42,989 nt of DNA from an uncultured Bacteroidota bacterium (GTDB lineage: Bacteria > Bacteroidota > Bacteroidia > Flavobacteriales > Flavobacteriaceae), in assembly GCA_902510475.1 (NCBI GenBank), contig CABXCC010000010.1, positions 1 through 42,989 on the forward strand, read 5' to 3'. Positions 17,708-26,915 of this stretch are shown piece after piece. The notes beneath the pieces were generated by a model that did not search any database, was not told the origin of the DNA, and saw only the letters and a program-made list of their open reading frames with translations. Made by a program: the position numbers and the translations under genes. Within the stretch, counting starts at the first letter, position 1. Each line of letters begins with the position of its first letter.

Positions 17708-20272
17708 TTAAAATCTAAAGTATAAGTTTAAAAAGTAATTGGTTCCTCTACCATACCAGTATTTTGGGCCAAAAACTCTTTTTGGGTTATTTGTGTCTTG
17801 AAGTAATTCTTGATAGTTTGCATTTCTACCTTGTTCGAATCCTCCAGTTCTGTATTTTTGATTAAGAACATTATTTATACTGGCAAAAAAACCAACATAA
17901 TAGTCTTCAATTTTCCATGACTTACCTCCGATTATATTAGCAACCATGTAATCGTCAAATCTTTCTTGTTTCAATAAATCCCTCGCAGTATCTAAATCAT
18001 AGTCATTAAAAGGAAGACCATCTTGAGCCAAATAAAAATTTTGAGTCCTTGTTAGTGGACTAATATCAACATAGGTGTTTGTGAAAAAATTTGAAGTAAC
18101 TCCTATAAACCAGTAATCAGGATCTCTATATTCAAAACCAAATGAATAGGCTTTCTGTGGACCTCCAGCGAGTTTATAATTCTTTAATTTAGAAGGGCCT
18201 ACCGCTACAGTATTTTCATCAGCTCCTAAATACAAATAAGGGTCGTTATCATATGTATATTGGCCAACAGAAGCTGCTGCTTTTAGTTTAACAGAAGAAA
18301 TTATTTGAGCTTCAACTCCAAATTCTAAGCCAAGATATTTTTTATCAATACCTTGTAAAATCTCCTGGACAAATTCACTATCGTCTTGAAATCCAACTAG
18401 ACCATCTGCATAATAGAAAGAAATTTCATTAGCATCTTTTACTTCTGAGTAAAATCCGGTTATTCTACCATTAAATACTGGGGTTCTAAATATATAATTA
18501 GCATCAAATGACATTATTTTTTCCTCAGTAATTGGGGTATCATTAATTAAGCCGTTAACATCACTACCCACTACATTATGATTCACCCTTGAGTTTGTGT
18601 ATGTATTTCTAATTGAAGGTGCTTTTTGTATGTATGCAGAATTAAAATCAATTATATGTTTTCCAGAAAATTTGTATGTTAAACCTGTTTTAATACCATA
18701 ACCATCAAAAGAAATTTTATCTCCTAAACCAGCCGAATTACCTGCATTTGCTTCGTTTTCAAAAACTCCGTCTCTTTGAAAGTTTGTATCCGTAACATTA
18801 CCGGCAATAAAAAATTCAAGTTTATTAAATGAAAAATTAGCCATTGCAAAAGCACTAAGTTCTTCAACATTCATTTTGTAATGATATCTAAATCTATCCC
18901 CTTCAGAAACAATGCTGTTTGGCACTAATAGATTGTAATCGAGAAAATCAAACGAATCGATGTTTGAATAGCCTGAGCCTCCTAACATATCTGTAATTTC
19001 AGCAAAATTATCAGAGATTAAGTTTCTGTAATTAATGGATGTGCTAATTTTAATATTATCATTAATCTCTCTTAAATACGCAGAGTTAAAAGTAATCTGT
19101 GTATCATCAACCCTGTCTTCATATAACACATAGGCAGCGTTTATATTTGAAAGATTATTTGTGATGTTAGCGTCATAAATTCGGTTCCAATTAATCTGGC
19201 CGTTATTGACAAAGTTTTCTTGAGCAATATATGCTCCCTCATAATCGGGTCCATCACTATCAGCAAGAAAGTAGCTTGGTAAATCCTGATAATATGCAGG
19301 GCTTGGATTAGAGCCTCCAGCATAACCTAATCTACTATTTCCCATTTCTCCAAACTGAAAACCTATACTTGATTCCAGAGATGAGTTTTCGTCAATGGTC
19401 CAGTCATGATTTAGAATTACAATTGGCTCAACAACTCTTTTTACTCTTGAATTTCTTTTTTCACCGTCTTGCCACCCCCAATATTCATTATACTTTGTTC
19501 CCTTTAAATCATAAACCTCCTGTGTGTTTGGTGATACTTTACCTCGTCTATTGGGTGCATAAATTGCTGCAAGATTTAAGCTGTGCTTGTTGTTAAATTT
19601 CTTTTGAACAGATAAAAATGCTGAATTAGAGTCATAGAATGAAGCATCTTGATACCCTTCATTACCCCACCTTCTTCCAATTGATAGAGAATATGCCCAA
19701 CCCTTTGGAAGCATCCCAGAGTTATAAGTTGCCATTAATCTATTTGCGTAACTTCTATTTGAAGAAGAATAGGTTATTCTACCACCCTGACCATACTCAG
19801 ATGCTCTAATATTTATATTACTTGATCCTAAAATACCTCCAAAATTATATTTGAGAGGGATTGATCCATTTGATAATTCTTGGTTTCGTAAAACATCATT
19901 TAACCCACCCCAGTTACTCCATTGGGGTCTTCCGTTATATAGCTTATTCATTTTAATCCCATTGATCTGAACAATCGCATTGTCAGAATCCAACCCTCTA
20001 ACTTTGAAAAAAGAGGAGCTAAATTCATATGCTGCTGTACGATAAAAAACATCCATTGAGGAATTTAACAATCCAGAAATATTGTCTGAAGCAGAAGTAT
20101 CGTCATTTAATTCATCATCACTTAAGGAAATACTGAATAGATCTAATACATCGTCAGTTACAGATAAATCTGAAATGGTATCTGTTGAAATGGTTTGGTT
20201 GGCTTCCGATTGAGAAAAAAGATTGAGGCTTATAAGTAAAATTATAAGAAATATTAACCTTGTTTTATGCAT
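17708..20272 (-). CDS. TonB-dependent receptor paired with DUF5689 lipoprotein
   Basis: This outer-membrane receptor of 854 residues has a signal peptide ending at LFSQ. An unusually acidic N-terminal segment, a plug domain (FFKVRGLDSDNAIVQINGIK) and a long beta-barrel follow, ending TNYFLNLYFRF with the terminal aromatic typical of BAM substrates. It lacks the carboxypeptidase-like N-terminal domain common in this phylum. RPQWSNWGGLND in the plug matches KMYWSNWSGMND in the receptor at 21459-23942, so both belong to one subfamily. I chose the ATG at 20272; a TTG at 20290 would add six residues. It heads an operon with DUF5689 and OsmC genes, and a secreted nuclease gene is divergent, 87 bp away. 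Confidence 0.88.
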   Translation of the reverse strand: MHKTRLIFLIILLISLNLFSQSEANQTISTDTISDLSVTDDVLDLFSISLSDDELNDDTSASDNISGLLNSSMDVFYRTAAYEFSSSFFKVRGLDSDNAIVQINGIKMNKLYNGRPQWSNWGGLNDVLRNQELSNGSIPLKYNFGGILGSSNINIRASEYGQGGRITYSSSNRSYANRLMATYNSGMLPKGWAYSLSIGRRWGNEGYQDASFYDSNSAFLSVQKKFNNKHSLNLAAIYAPNRRGKVSPNTQEVYDLKGTKYNEYWGWQDGEKRNSRVKRVVEPIVILNHDWTIDENSSLESSIGFQFGEMGNSRLGYAGGSNPSPAYYQDLPSYFLADSDGPDYEGAYIAQENFVNNGQINWNRIYDANITNNLSNINAAYVLYEDRVDDTQITFNSAYLREINDNIKISTSINYRNLISDNFAEITDMLGGSGYSNIDSFDFLDYNLLVPNSIVSEGDRFRYHYKMNVEELSAFAMANFSFNKLEFFIAGNVTDTNFQRDGVFENEANAGNSAGLGDKISFDGYGIKTGLTYKFSGKHIIDFNSAYIQKAPSIRNTYTNSRVNHNVVGSDVNGLINDTPITEEKIMSFDANYIFRTPVFNGRITGFYSEVKDANEISFYYADGLVGFQDDSEFVQEILQGIDKKYLGLEFGVEAQIISSVKLKAAASVGQYTYDNDPYLYLGADENTVAVGPSKLKNYKLAGGPQKAYSFGFEYRDPDYWFIGVTSNFFTNTYVDISPLTRTQNFYLAQDGLPFNDYDLDTARDLLKQERFDDYMVANIIGGKSWKIEDYYVGFFASINNVLNQKYRTGGFEQGRNANYQELLQDTNNPKRVFGPKYWYGRGTNYFLNLYFRF

Positions 20273-20359
20273 TTTAATAAATATTTTCAACTATAATAAT
20301 AATTGAGTTAAATTTACACTTTATTTACTACTTAATTATAAATATATAAACACTTTTTT

Positions 20360-21406
20360 ATGAAAATTAAATCCTTTTATACTTTCAGCTTTATGCTATT
20401 GATGTTATTAAATGTAAAAGCTCAGGAAAATAAGAGAAATTTTAAAATACACACTGTTGCATTTTATAATCTTGAGAATTTATTTGACACTATAAATGAT
20501 GTGAATAAAAACGATGAAGCCAGCCCTATTATGGAAATCAGATTTAACAGAGGGGAAATATACAGAGAAAAAGTTTCAAATATGGCTAAGGTAGTTTCTC
20601 AAATTGGTTTTGATGTAACTAAAAGACCTCCTTCAATTCTTGGAATTTGTGAAGTTGAAAACAGAGCGGTTATAGAGGATTTAATCTCAGATGAAGAATT
20701 AAGAAAATACAACTATGGAATTGTTCATTATGAATCTCCAGACGATAGGGGGATTGATGTAGGTTTAATTTACAATAAAGACGTTTTCAAAGTAAAACAT
20801 TCAAGCTCTCACGATGTATTTATTACAGGTAATAGTCCTAGTAAAAGAAGAAACACGAGAGATCAACTTGTGGTTAGTGGGTATCTTGACGGAGAATTAA
20901 TGCATTTTATAGTAAATCATTGGCCCTCCAGAGGAGCTGATGAAACCAAAAGAATTGCAGCAGCAGAGGTAAATAATTTGATCATTGACTCTTTGAGGAA
21001 TAAATATGAAAGTCCTAAAATAATCACCATGGGTGACTTTAATGATGATCCTTTTGACAAAAGCATTAAAAAAATATTAGGTGCTAAAAAAAATATTAAT
21101 GATGTTAAGAAAAATGATATGTACAATCCGTTTGAAACTATTTTGGTTGATGAGGGAGTCGGAAGTAATGCTTATAGAGATAAGTGGCAATTATTTGATC
21201 AAATAATATTGTCAAAACCTTATTTAGATAAAAATTATAAAGATTATCAATTATACAGAGCAGGTGTTTTTAACAAATCATTTTTAATAAATAAAAAGGG
21301 GAAGTTTAAAGGCTATCCGTTTAGAAGTTTTTCGTACGGTACATTCACAGGAGGATACAGTGATCATTTACCTCCTTACATATATCTACTCAAAGAAATT
21401 AAATAA
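20360..21406 (+). CDS. Secreted endonuclease/exonuclease/phosphatase family protein
   Basis: This 348-residue exported protein has a signal peptide ending at VKAQ (residue 22). The EEP fold's catalytic blocks are all present: FYNLENLFD (N38), GICEVEN (E98/E100), VNHWPSR (N186, H187), MGDFNDDP (D226, N228) and GYSDHLPP (D335, H336). Members of this branch are periplasmic or secreted Mg-dependent nucleases or phosphodiesterases; the exact substrate cannot be read from sequence. Its gene is divergent from a TonB-dependent receptor/DUF5689 operon, a combination that suggests use of extracellular nucleic acid or its phosphate. It ends just before a strong hairpin terminator. Confidence 0.9.
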   Translation: MKIKSFYTFSFMLLMLLNVKAQENKRNFKIHTVAFYNLENLFDTINDVNKNDEASPIMEIRFNRGEIYREKVSNMAKVVSQIGFDVTKRPPSILGICEVENRAVIEDLISDEELRKYNYGIVHYESPDDRGIDVGLIYNKDVFKVKHSSSHDVFITGNSPSKRRNTRDQLVVSGYLDGELMHFIVNHWPSRGADETKRIAAAEVNNLIIDSLRNKYESPKIITMGDFNDDPFDKSIKKILGAKKNINDVKKNDMYNPFETILVDEGVGSNAYRDKWQLFDQIILSKPYLDKNYKDYQLYRAGVFNKSFLINKKGKFKGYPFRSFSYGTFTGGYSDHLPPYIYLLKEIK

Positions 21407-21408
21407 AT

Positions 21409-21441
21409 AAAAAAGGCCTGCATATAGCAGGCCTTTTTTTT
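21409..21441. terminator. Bidirectional Rho-independent terminator
   Basis: A perfect stem of about 13 bp is formed by AAAAAAGGCCTGC and GCAGGCCTTTTTT around the loop ATATA (21422-21426). A-runs on the left and T-runs on the right give a U-tract in both directions. It lies between the convergent stops of the nuclease (21406) and the TonB-dependent receptor (21459), so it can end both transcripts. It is the clearest intrinsic terminator in the window. Confidence 0.92.
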
Positions 21442-21458
21442 ATTGTAAAAAGTATCTT

Positions 21459-23942
21459 TTAGAAATTATATCTTAATCCAACATTCCAAGTTCTTCCTAA
21501 TCCGAAGTAACCTTGGTTAGCAGTGTCAATTCCGTTATATAATACTCCTGTACCATCACCAGCAGCAATAGCAGATCTTAATTCACTAATGTAAACATTG
21601 TCAAAAACATTATTTACATTAACTCTAAGATCTAAGGTACCTTCACTCACAAACATCTTGTAAGAAAGTCCCATATCAACTACATGGTAGTTTGGTAATT
21701 TTAGGTTTTCCTTTACAGCTCCAACATTAGCATATAACTCATCGTAAAATCTAATATCTGAGTCAAAAGAAAGTCTATCTGCTAAATCTACATCTAAACC
21801 AAGACCAGCAGTGAACTGTGCAGCATCACCAACTTTTCCACCGTCAACATCTTGTGTTTCAGTTTCAAGTACATTTTGATCTTCATCTTGAACTCTAGTG
21901 ATTGCATCACCCTCATAAATCCAGTCACCAATAGATAAGAATCCTTTTAAAGTGTAAGGAACATCTGGTTGTGGCTTAGCCATAAATGTAAGCTCAACCC
22001 CTTGGTGAAGTTGACTAACACCTTCTGAAACTTCATAGAATAATTGATCATCACTTACATATGAAGATGAAGTTACCCTGTCAGCCCATGATGTTCTGTA
22101 TACATCTAATCTAGCGGAAAAGTTTTCTACTTCGTAAATATATCCAGCCTCTAAACCAATGATTGTTTCGTTAGAAGTATTAGGATTGATTCTGTTCGTA
22201 AAATTTAGATAAATGTTATCAAAGTAAGGAGCTCTTGAATAGTATCCAGCATTAACGTATGCCTTACCATTTGCACCTAAACCAAATCCAACACCTGCTT
22301 TAGCATTATAACCAAAGTTGTCAACTTGCTCTGACTCAACTCCGTCAACTGTACCTTCTGGCAATGCCTCTCCAGTCCATTGAGTTGATGTACCGTCAAT
22401 TAATGATTGATCAGCGTATTGATAGTGATCCCATCTTTGGTACATTGTCTGAGAAACCGAACCTTGGAAGAATGCAGAGAAATCGTCTTTAGTATACTCT
22501 AATTGAGTAAATAATCCACCATAAGAAATTCTCTCGTCATTACTATAAGCAATTTTTTGATCTTCATCAAAATTTGTAAAGGTAGCATCCCAAGGATTAG
22601 CACCCATACTTTCAGTAGCAACTACATATTTATAAGTACCATACGTACCATATGTGTCATGGTTATTATTTGGATCTCTTAATCTAATATTCTCTTGCCA
22701 TGAAGTTAATCCATGGAAGTTCTCTACTATTCTAAAGTGCTCACCATAATAAGTTCTTAAATCAGCACCAACATTAAAAGATAAGTTGTCTGATAATTCA
22801 GTTTCGTAGTTTGAAACTAAACCAAACCAGTTATGCATGTTCATCGATGCTCTTGTAATATACCCTCCTTCTGCAGCAAAGTTTCCTCCTGCGCCTGAAG
22901 TTGCGTTATTATAAGCATAAATAGCATCATAATCTATATAACCTTCGTCGGTTCTGATTCTACTACCTCTACCTCCAGTACCTCCACCGTTTCCAGTTGA
23001 AGCATACAATACAGTTGATAAACTAGACTTTTCATCGATTGTATAATCCCAGTTTAAATTAAATACCGGCTTGTGGTAAAAGTTTCTTCTCTCTGTAAGG
23101 TATCTATCTCCATAATAACCGTAGTTGTTATTATATTTTCTACCACGCTCTAAGTATGTTGCAATAGACTTCGTAAAGTTTTGATCATGCCACTGAGGAG
23201 CACCTGTCATTAAGAAATTAAAATTGTGCTTGTCATTCATTTTATATCCTAATGAAAGGAAATAAGTTTGACCTTGACCAAAAGTTCCTTCAGCATATCC
23301 ATCACCTTGCCAGTGAGTTAATAACATGCTTGTTGACCATCCGTTTTCTTTTTCTCCAGTATCGTATGAGAAAGTTGTTTTTAAATAGTTATCATTAGCA
23401 AAACCTGCATAAGCAAATCCACCTTCACTTTTAGTTGTAGATCTCATTACAAAGTTAACTGTACCACCAACAGATGATATAGCTAGCTTTGAAGCTCCAA
23501 GACCCCTTTGGATCTGAACAACATTTGCGATATCGTTCATACCAGACCAGTTTGACCAATACATTTTACCATCTTCCATACCGTTAATCGGCTGACCGTT
23601 TAACATGAAAGCTGTATTTGTTTGATCAAAACCACGCACAGAAATTCTTGTATCTCCAAATGCACCAGATTGACCTGCTACGTAAACAGATGGTGTATTT
23701 GCAAGAGTCATTGTGATGTCTTGCGTTCCAATTTTCTTTTGAATTTCTTCTCCAGTAATCGTGGAAACAGCCAAGGGAGTTACTCTGTCTTCAGCAAGGT
23801 CAACTACCCCACCTCCAACTAAAACAACTTCCTCTAACTCCTCAAGATCGTCCCAATCTTCATCGGTTGTTTCTTGAGCATAAATTGTAGTTCCAAAAAG
23901 CAATAGAGCTACAAAAAATAATTTGTGAGTAATGTTTTTCAT
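21459..23942 (-). CDS. TonB-dependent receptor, probably highly expressed
   Basis: This outer-membrane receptor of 827 residues has a signal peptide ending at IYAQ (residue 22), then an acidic linker and a TonB-box-like LEEVVLVGG. The plug domain follows (IQKKIGTQDITMTLANTPSV, RISVRGFDQTNTAFMLNGQP), and the beta-barrel ends in RTWNVGLRYNF. KMYWSNWSGMND is shared with the receptor at 17708. There is no carboxypeptidase-like N-terminal domain. Codon use differs from neighbours: AAC, TAC, TTC and GGT are frequent where nearby genes use AAT, TAT and TTT, which suggests strong expression. It has its own 5' region of 124 bp and a strong 3' terminator, so it is probably monocistronic. Ligand is unknown. 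Confidence 0.9.
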   Translation of the reverse strand: MKNITHKLFFVALLLFGTTIYAQETTDEDWDDLEELEEVVLVGGGVVDLAEDRVTPLAVSTITGEEIQKKIGTQDITMTLANTPSVYVAGQSGAFGDTRISVRGFDQTNTAFMLNGQPINGMEDGKMYWSNWSGMNDIANVVQIQRGLGASKLAISSVGGTVNFVMRSTTKSEGGFAYAGFANDNYLKTTFSYDTGEKENGWSTSMLLTHWQGDGYAEGTFGQGQTYFLSLGYKMNDKHNFNFLMTGAPQWHDQNFTKSIATYLERGRKYNNNYGYYGDRYLTERRNFYHKPVFNLNWDYTIDEKSSLSTVLYASTGNGGGTGGRGSRIRTDEGYIDYDAIYAYNNATSGAGGNFAAEGGYITRASMNMHNWFGLVSNYETELSDNLSFNVGADLRTYYGEHFRIVENFHGLTSWQENIRLRDPNNNHDTYGTYGTYKYVVATESMGANPWDATFTNFDEDQKIAYSNDERISYGGLFTQLEYTKDDFSAFFQGSVSQTMYQRWDHYQYADQSLIDGTSTQWTGEALPEGTVDGVESEQVDNFGYNAKAGVGFGLGANGKAYVNAGYYSRAPYFDNIYLNFTNRINPNTSNETIIGLEAGYIYEVENFSARLDVYRTSWADRVTSSSYVSDDQLFYEVSEGVSQLHQGVELTFMAKPQPDVPYTLKGFLSIGDWIYEGDAITRVQDEDQNVLETETQDVDGGKVGDAAQFTAGLGLDVDLADRLSFDSDIRFYDELYANVGAVKENLKLPNYHVVDMGLSYKMFVSEGTLDLRVNVNNVFDNVYISELRSAIAAGDGTGVLYNGIDTANQGYFGLGRTWNVGLRYNF

Positions 23943-23976
23943 AATTTGTTTAAAGTTTAATTATATTATTACACAA

Positions 23977-23984
23977 CAAAAATA
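23977..23984 (-). promoter_or_regulatory. Possible -7 element of the 21459-23942 receptor gene
   Basis: On the minus strand the sequence is TATTTTTG, fitting TANNTTTG, with transcription expected to begin about 28 nt before the receptor ATG. I see no convincing TTTG or TTG at the -33 position (minus-strand sequence there is AGATGGGGAT), so support is weak. The 124 bp between pgi and this gene holds no other recognisable signal. Confidence 0.25.
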
Positions 23985-24066
23985 GATAATATTTATCACT
24001 TATCCCCATCTGTTGGTGAATAAATTATACCGGAATTGTTAACAAAATATTAAGAAATCGATGTAA

Positions 24067-25662
24067 TTAATCTGTAGGTTTAAATTCTTTTAACAAACTA
24101 TGTGTTGATGAATCATGATTGCTAAAATCACCAGATTTTAGGTCATTTAAGATATTACTTGCAAGTTTTTTACCAAGTTCAACACCAGCCTGATCATAGC
24201 TTAATATATTCCAAATAACACCTAAAGTAAATATCTTATGCTCGTACATAGCAATCAATGAACCTAAGCTTTCAGGGCTTAAACTATCTATTAAAAGGGT
24301 GTTTGTTGGGCGATTGCCCAAAAACTCTTTGTGGTTGTCATTCTGTGGCTCTGCGACAGTTCCTTCCATTAAGGCTTTTGTTTGAGCAAAGAAATTAGCC
24401 ATCAATATATCGTGGTGTAAATCATTTCCTTTCTGAGGTTTTCTGAAACCAATAAAATCTGAAGGAATAATTTTTGTTCCCTGGTGCAGTAACTGAAAGA
24501 AAGAATGCTGAGCATTTGTACCTGTCTGACCCCAAATTACTTGACCTGTCTGATAATCCACAAAATTTCCAGACCTATCTGTTTGTTTTCCGTTACTTTC
24601 CATTGAAGATTGTTGTAAATATTTACTAAAACTTTTTAAATCTTCACAGTAAGGAATTACTGCATGAGTAGAATAATTAAAGAAATTATTATACCACACA
24701 CTAAGACATGCTAAAATAACAGGGATATTTTGACTGAATTTAGAATTTCTAAAATGAGAATCCATTTTACCTGCACCTTCTAATAATTTTGAGAAATTAT
24801 CATATCCCAAAGAAAGAGAAATGGACAGCCCAACGGTACTCCAAAGAGAAAATCTTCCTCCTACCCAATCCCACATCGGAAATGTATTTTCTGGCTTAAT
24901 TCCAAAATCTACAGCTTTTTCAATATTGCTGCTAACAGCAACAAAATGTTTTGGTATGTCTTCTTGATTAGCATTTTTCAAAAACCAATCTCTAACAGTA
25001 TTTGCATTAGTCAATGTTTCAATTGTTGTAAATGTTTTTGAAACAATTATAAATAATGTTGTTTCGGGATTAATTTTTTCAAGGATACCACTTACATGAT
25101 CTCCGTCAATGTTGCTTATAAAATGAGTATTTATGTGGTTTTTATAATGTCTGAGTGATTCAATTACCATGGAAGGGCCCAAATCTGATCCACCAATACC
25201 AATATTAACAACAGTATCTATATTATCACCGTTAAATCCTTTGTGAGACCCAGATAATATAGATTCAGTGAAAAACCTTATTTTATTTTTGGCCTCTGAA
25301 ATTTTAGAAAATATATTGCAGTCATCGATAAAAATCTTTTCATCTTTATCAGCTCGTAAAGCAGTGTGTAAAACTGATCTTGATTCAGTAGTATTAATCT
25401 TTTCTCCAGCAAAATATTTTTCTACGGAACTCTTGAAGTTTATTTCACTTAAAAGTTCTTCAAAAAGTGAGATTGTTTCTTCTTTAATTTTATTTTTTGA
25501 GAAGTCTAAATAAAATTTGCCCCAAGAAATACTAAATTTGTCGGCTCTTCCATTATCCTTTTTGAAATAATCATAAAAATGATTTCTCTTCAGCTCATTG
25601 AAGTGAGCCTGTAATTTTGGCCAAGCTTTGGTTAATTTGGGATTTATAGATGTCAGCGACAT
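24067..25662 (-). CDS. pgi: Glucose-6-phosphate isomerase
   Basis: This cytoplasmic enzyme of 531 residues interconverts glucose-6-phosphate and fructose-6-phosphate. The two SIS domains carry the family signatures: NIGIGGSDLGPSMV, SKTFTTIETLTNA, SMESNGKQTDRSG with the catalytic glutamate, GQTGTNAQHSFFQLLHQGT with the catalytic histidine, and QAGVELGKKLA with the C-terminal lysine. The length and unbroken motifs indicate an active enzyme of the long bacterial/eukaryotic type. It starts 5 bp after the M23 peptidase gene and is the last gene of the long minus-strand run. Confidence 0.96.
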   Translation of the reverse strand: MSLTSINPKLTKAWPKLQAHFNELKRNHFYDYFKKDNGRADKFSISWGKFYLDFSKNKIKEETISLFEELLSEINFKSSVEKYFAGEKINTTESRSVLHTALRADKDEKIFIDDCNIFSKISEAKNKIRFFTESILSGSHKGFNGDNIDTVVNIGIGGSDLGPSMVIESLRHYKNHINTHFISNIDGDHVSGILEKINPETTLFIIVSKTFTTIETLTNANTVRDWFLKNANQEDIPKHFVAVSSNIEKAVDFGIKPENTFPMWDWVGGRFSLWSTVGLSISLSLGYDNFSKLLEGAGKMDSHFRNSKFSQNIPVILACLSVWYNNFFNYSTHAVIPYCEDLKSFSKYLQQSSMESNGKQTDRSGNFVDYQTGQVIWGQTGTNAQHSFFQLLHQGTKIIPSDFIGFRKPQKGNDLHHDILMANFFAQTKALMEGTVAEPQNDNHKEFLGNRPTNTLLIDSLSPESLGSLIAMYEHKIFTLGVIWNILSYDQAGVELGKKLASNILNDLKSGDFSNHDSSTHSLLKEFKPTD

Positions 25663-25667
25663 AAAAT

Positions 25668-26915
25668 TTAATTTATTTCGTCCAATAGTTTTTTAAACGG
25701 AATTATAGCTTCATCAAAATTAGACTTTAATTTTTTAGGAACAGGCTTACCGGGAGGTAATTTTTGCTTAAAAGGATCAACTTGCTTACCATTTTTCCAA
25801 AATCTATAGCAAACATGTGGGCCAGAAGTATTTCCTGTCATTCCAACTTTGCCAATAACATCACCTTGCTTAACATATTTTCCCTGTTTTATCCTACCTT
25901 TTTTTTGCATATGCAAATATTGGGTTGAGTATCTATCGTTATGCTGAATTTTTACATAATATCCGTTTCCTCTAGTATATGAAGACTTAATTACTCTACC
26001 ATCCGCAGTGGCCATGATTGGAGTTCCAGACGGCGCTGCAAAGTCAGTTCCCCTGTGAGGCCTAACTTTATTTCCGTAATAAGCAATTCTTCTTTTTAAA
26101 TTGTATCGAGAAGAAATATTACTGAATCTCAGTGGAGATTTTAAAAATGTTCTTTGTAAACTATTTCCAGATTCGTCATAAAATTCTGCTGTTTTTTTAA
26201 CTGAATCTGTAATAAAATTAAAAGCATATAATTCTTCGTTATTGTGCTCAAAAAAAGCTGCGTCTATACTCTTAATCCCAACTAATATTGTATCCTCAAT
26301 ATATCTTTCATTATAAATAATTTTGAATTCATCTCCTTTTTGAATTCTTGCAAAATCAATTGTCCAAGCGTAAATATCAGATAATTGATTGATCAATTCC
26401 CAAGGTAAACCATTTTGGTCCATTGTTTCTGACAAACTATTATTTATAACACCAGAAGTTGATTTTTTAACAATTTTGAATGGTTTTTTCTTATTAGCAG
26501 CATTAATCGAATCAAAATTTGAGAAATCTATTACCACATAATTTAAAAGATTAGGCTGATAAATAAAGTACTGAGGGGTGTTTAAGCTGTCCTTTGTGGA
26601 AAGAATTGTATAGGGCTTTCCTGCTGTAAGCCACCTTACATCGAACGAGTCTTTTATTTTTTCGACAATTTTATAGATTTGAGGATATGACATTTTTTTT
26701 TGAATCAAAATCTCTCCGAAGCTATCCCCAAATCGGATTGTATCTCTGGAGATATGAAAATTATCTAAATTTAAACCAAACTCAATATTTTCGTTTATTT
26801 CTAACTTTGTGTCGGAATTAATTAACGAAGAGGCCTTATTAAATAGAAAAAAGATCAAGTATAAAAAAAGTGTAATTAAAATTGATCCAACCAAAACCTT
26901 TAAAACATTTTTCAT
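25668..26915 (-). CDS. M23 family metallopeptidase-like membrane-anchored protein
   Basis: This 415-residue protein has one N-terminal membrane segment (about residues 8-27). An OapA/LysM-like region (YPQIYKIVEKIKDSFD and on) leads to a C-terminal LytM/M23 domain (about 283-383). The first zinc motif is present (RPHRGTDFAAPSG, HxxxD), and QYLHMQ supplies the catalytic histidine. The usual HxH is replaced by HVC in GPHVCYRFW, so one zinc ligand would be cysteine. LytM proteins cut peptidoglycan cross-links or, when degenerate, activate amidases. It lies directly after the DUF3108 gene with no gap and 5 bp before pgi. The HVC variant seems usual in Flavobacteriia, from memory. Confidence 0.88.
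   Translation of the reverse strand: MKNVLKVLVGSILITLFLYLIFFLFNKASSLINSDTKLEINENIEFGLNLDNFHISRDTIRFGDSFGEILIQKKMSYPQIYKIVEKIKDSFDVRWLTAGKPYTILSTKDSLNTPQYFIYQPNLLNYVVIDFSNFDSINAANKKKPFKIVKKSTSGVINNSLSETMDQNGLPWELINQLSDIYAWTIDFARIQKGDEFKIIYNERYIEDTILVGIKSIDAAFFEHNNEELYAFNFITDSVKKTAEFYDESGNSLQRTFLKSPLRFSNISSRYNLKRRIAYYGNKVRPHRGTDFAAPSGTPIMATADGRVIKSSYTRGNGYYVKIQHNDRYSTQYLHMQKKGRIKQGKYVKQGDVIGKVGMTGNTSGPHVCYRFWKNGKQVDPFKQKLPPGKPVPKKLKSNFDEAIIPFKKLLDEIN

Noticed and set aside
23943-24066. Possible terminator or small RNA in the gap between pgi and the receptor gene
   Set aside because: I found no stable inverted repeat followed by a T-run, only AT-rich sequence and a weak -7-like element.
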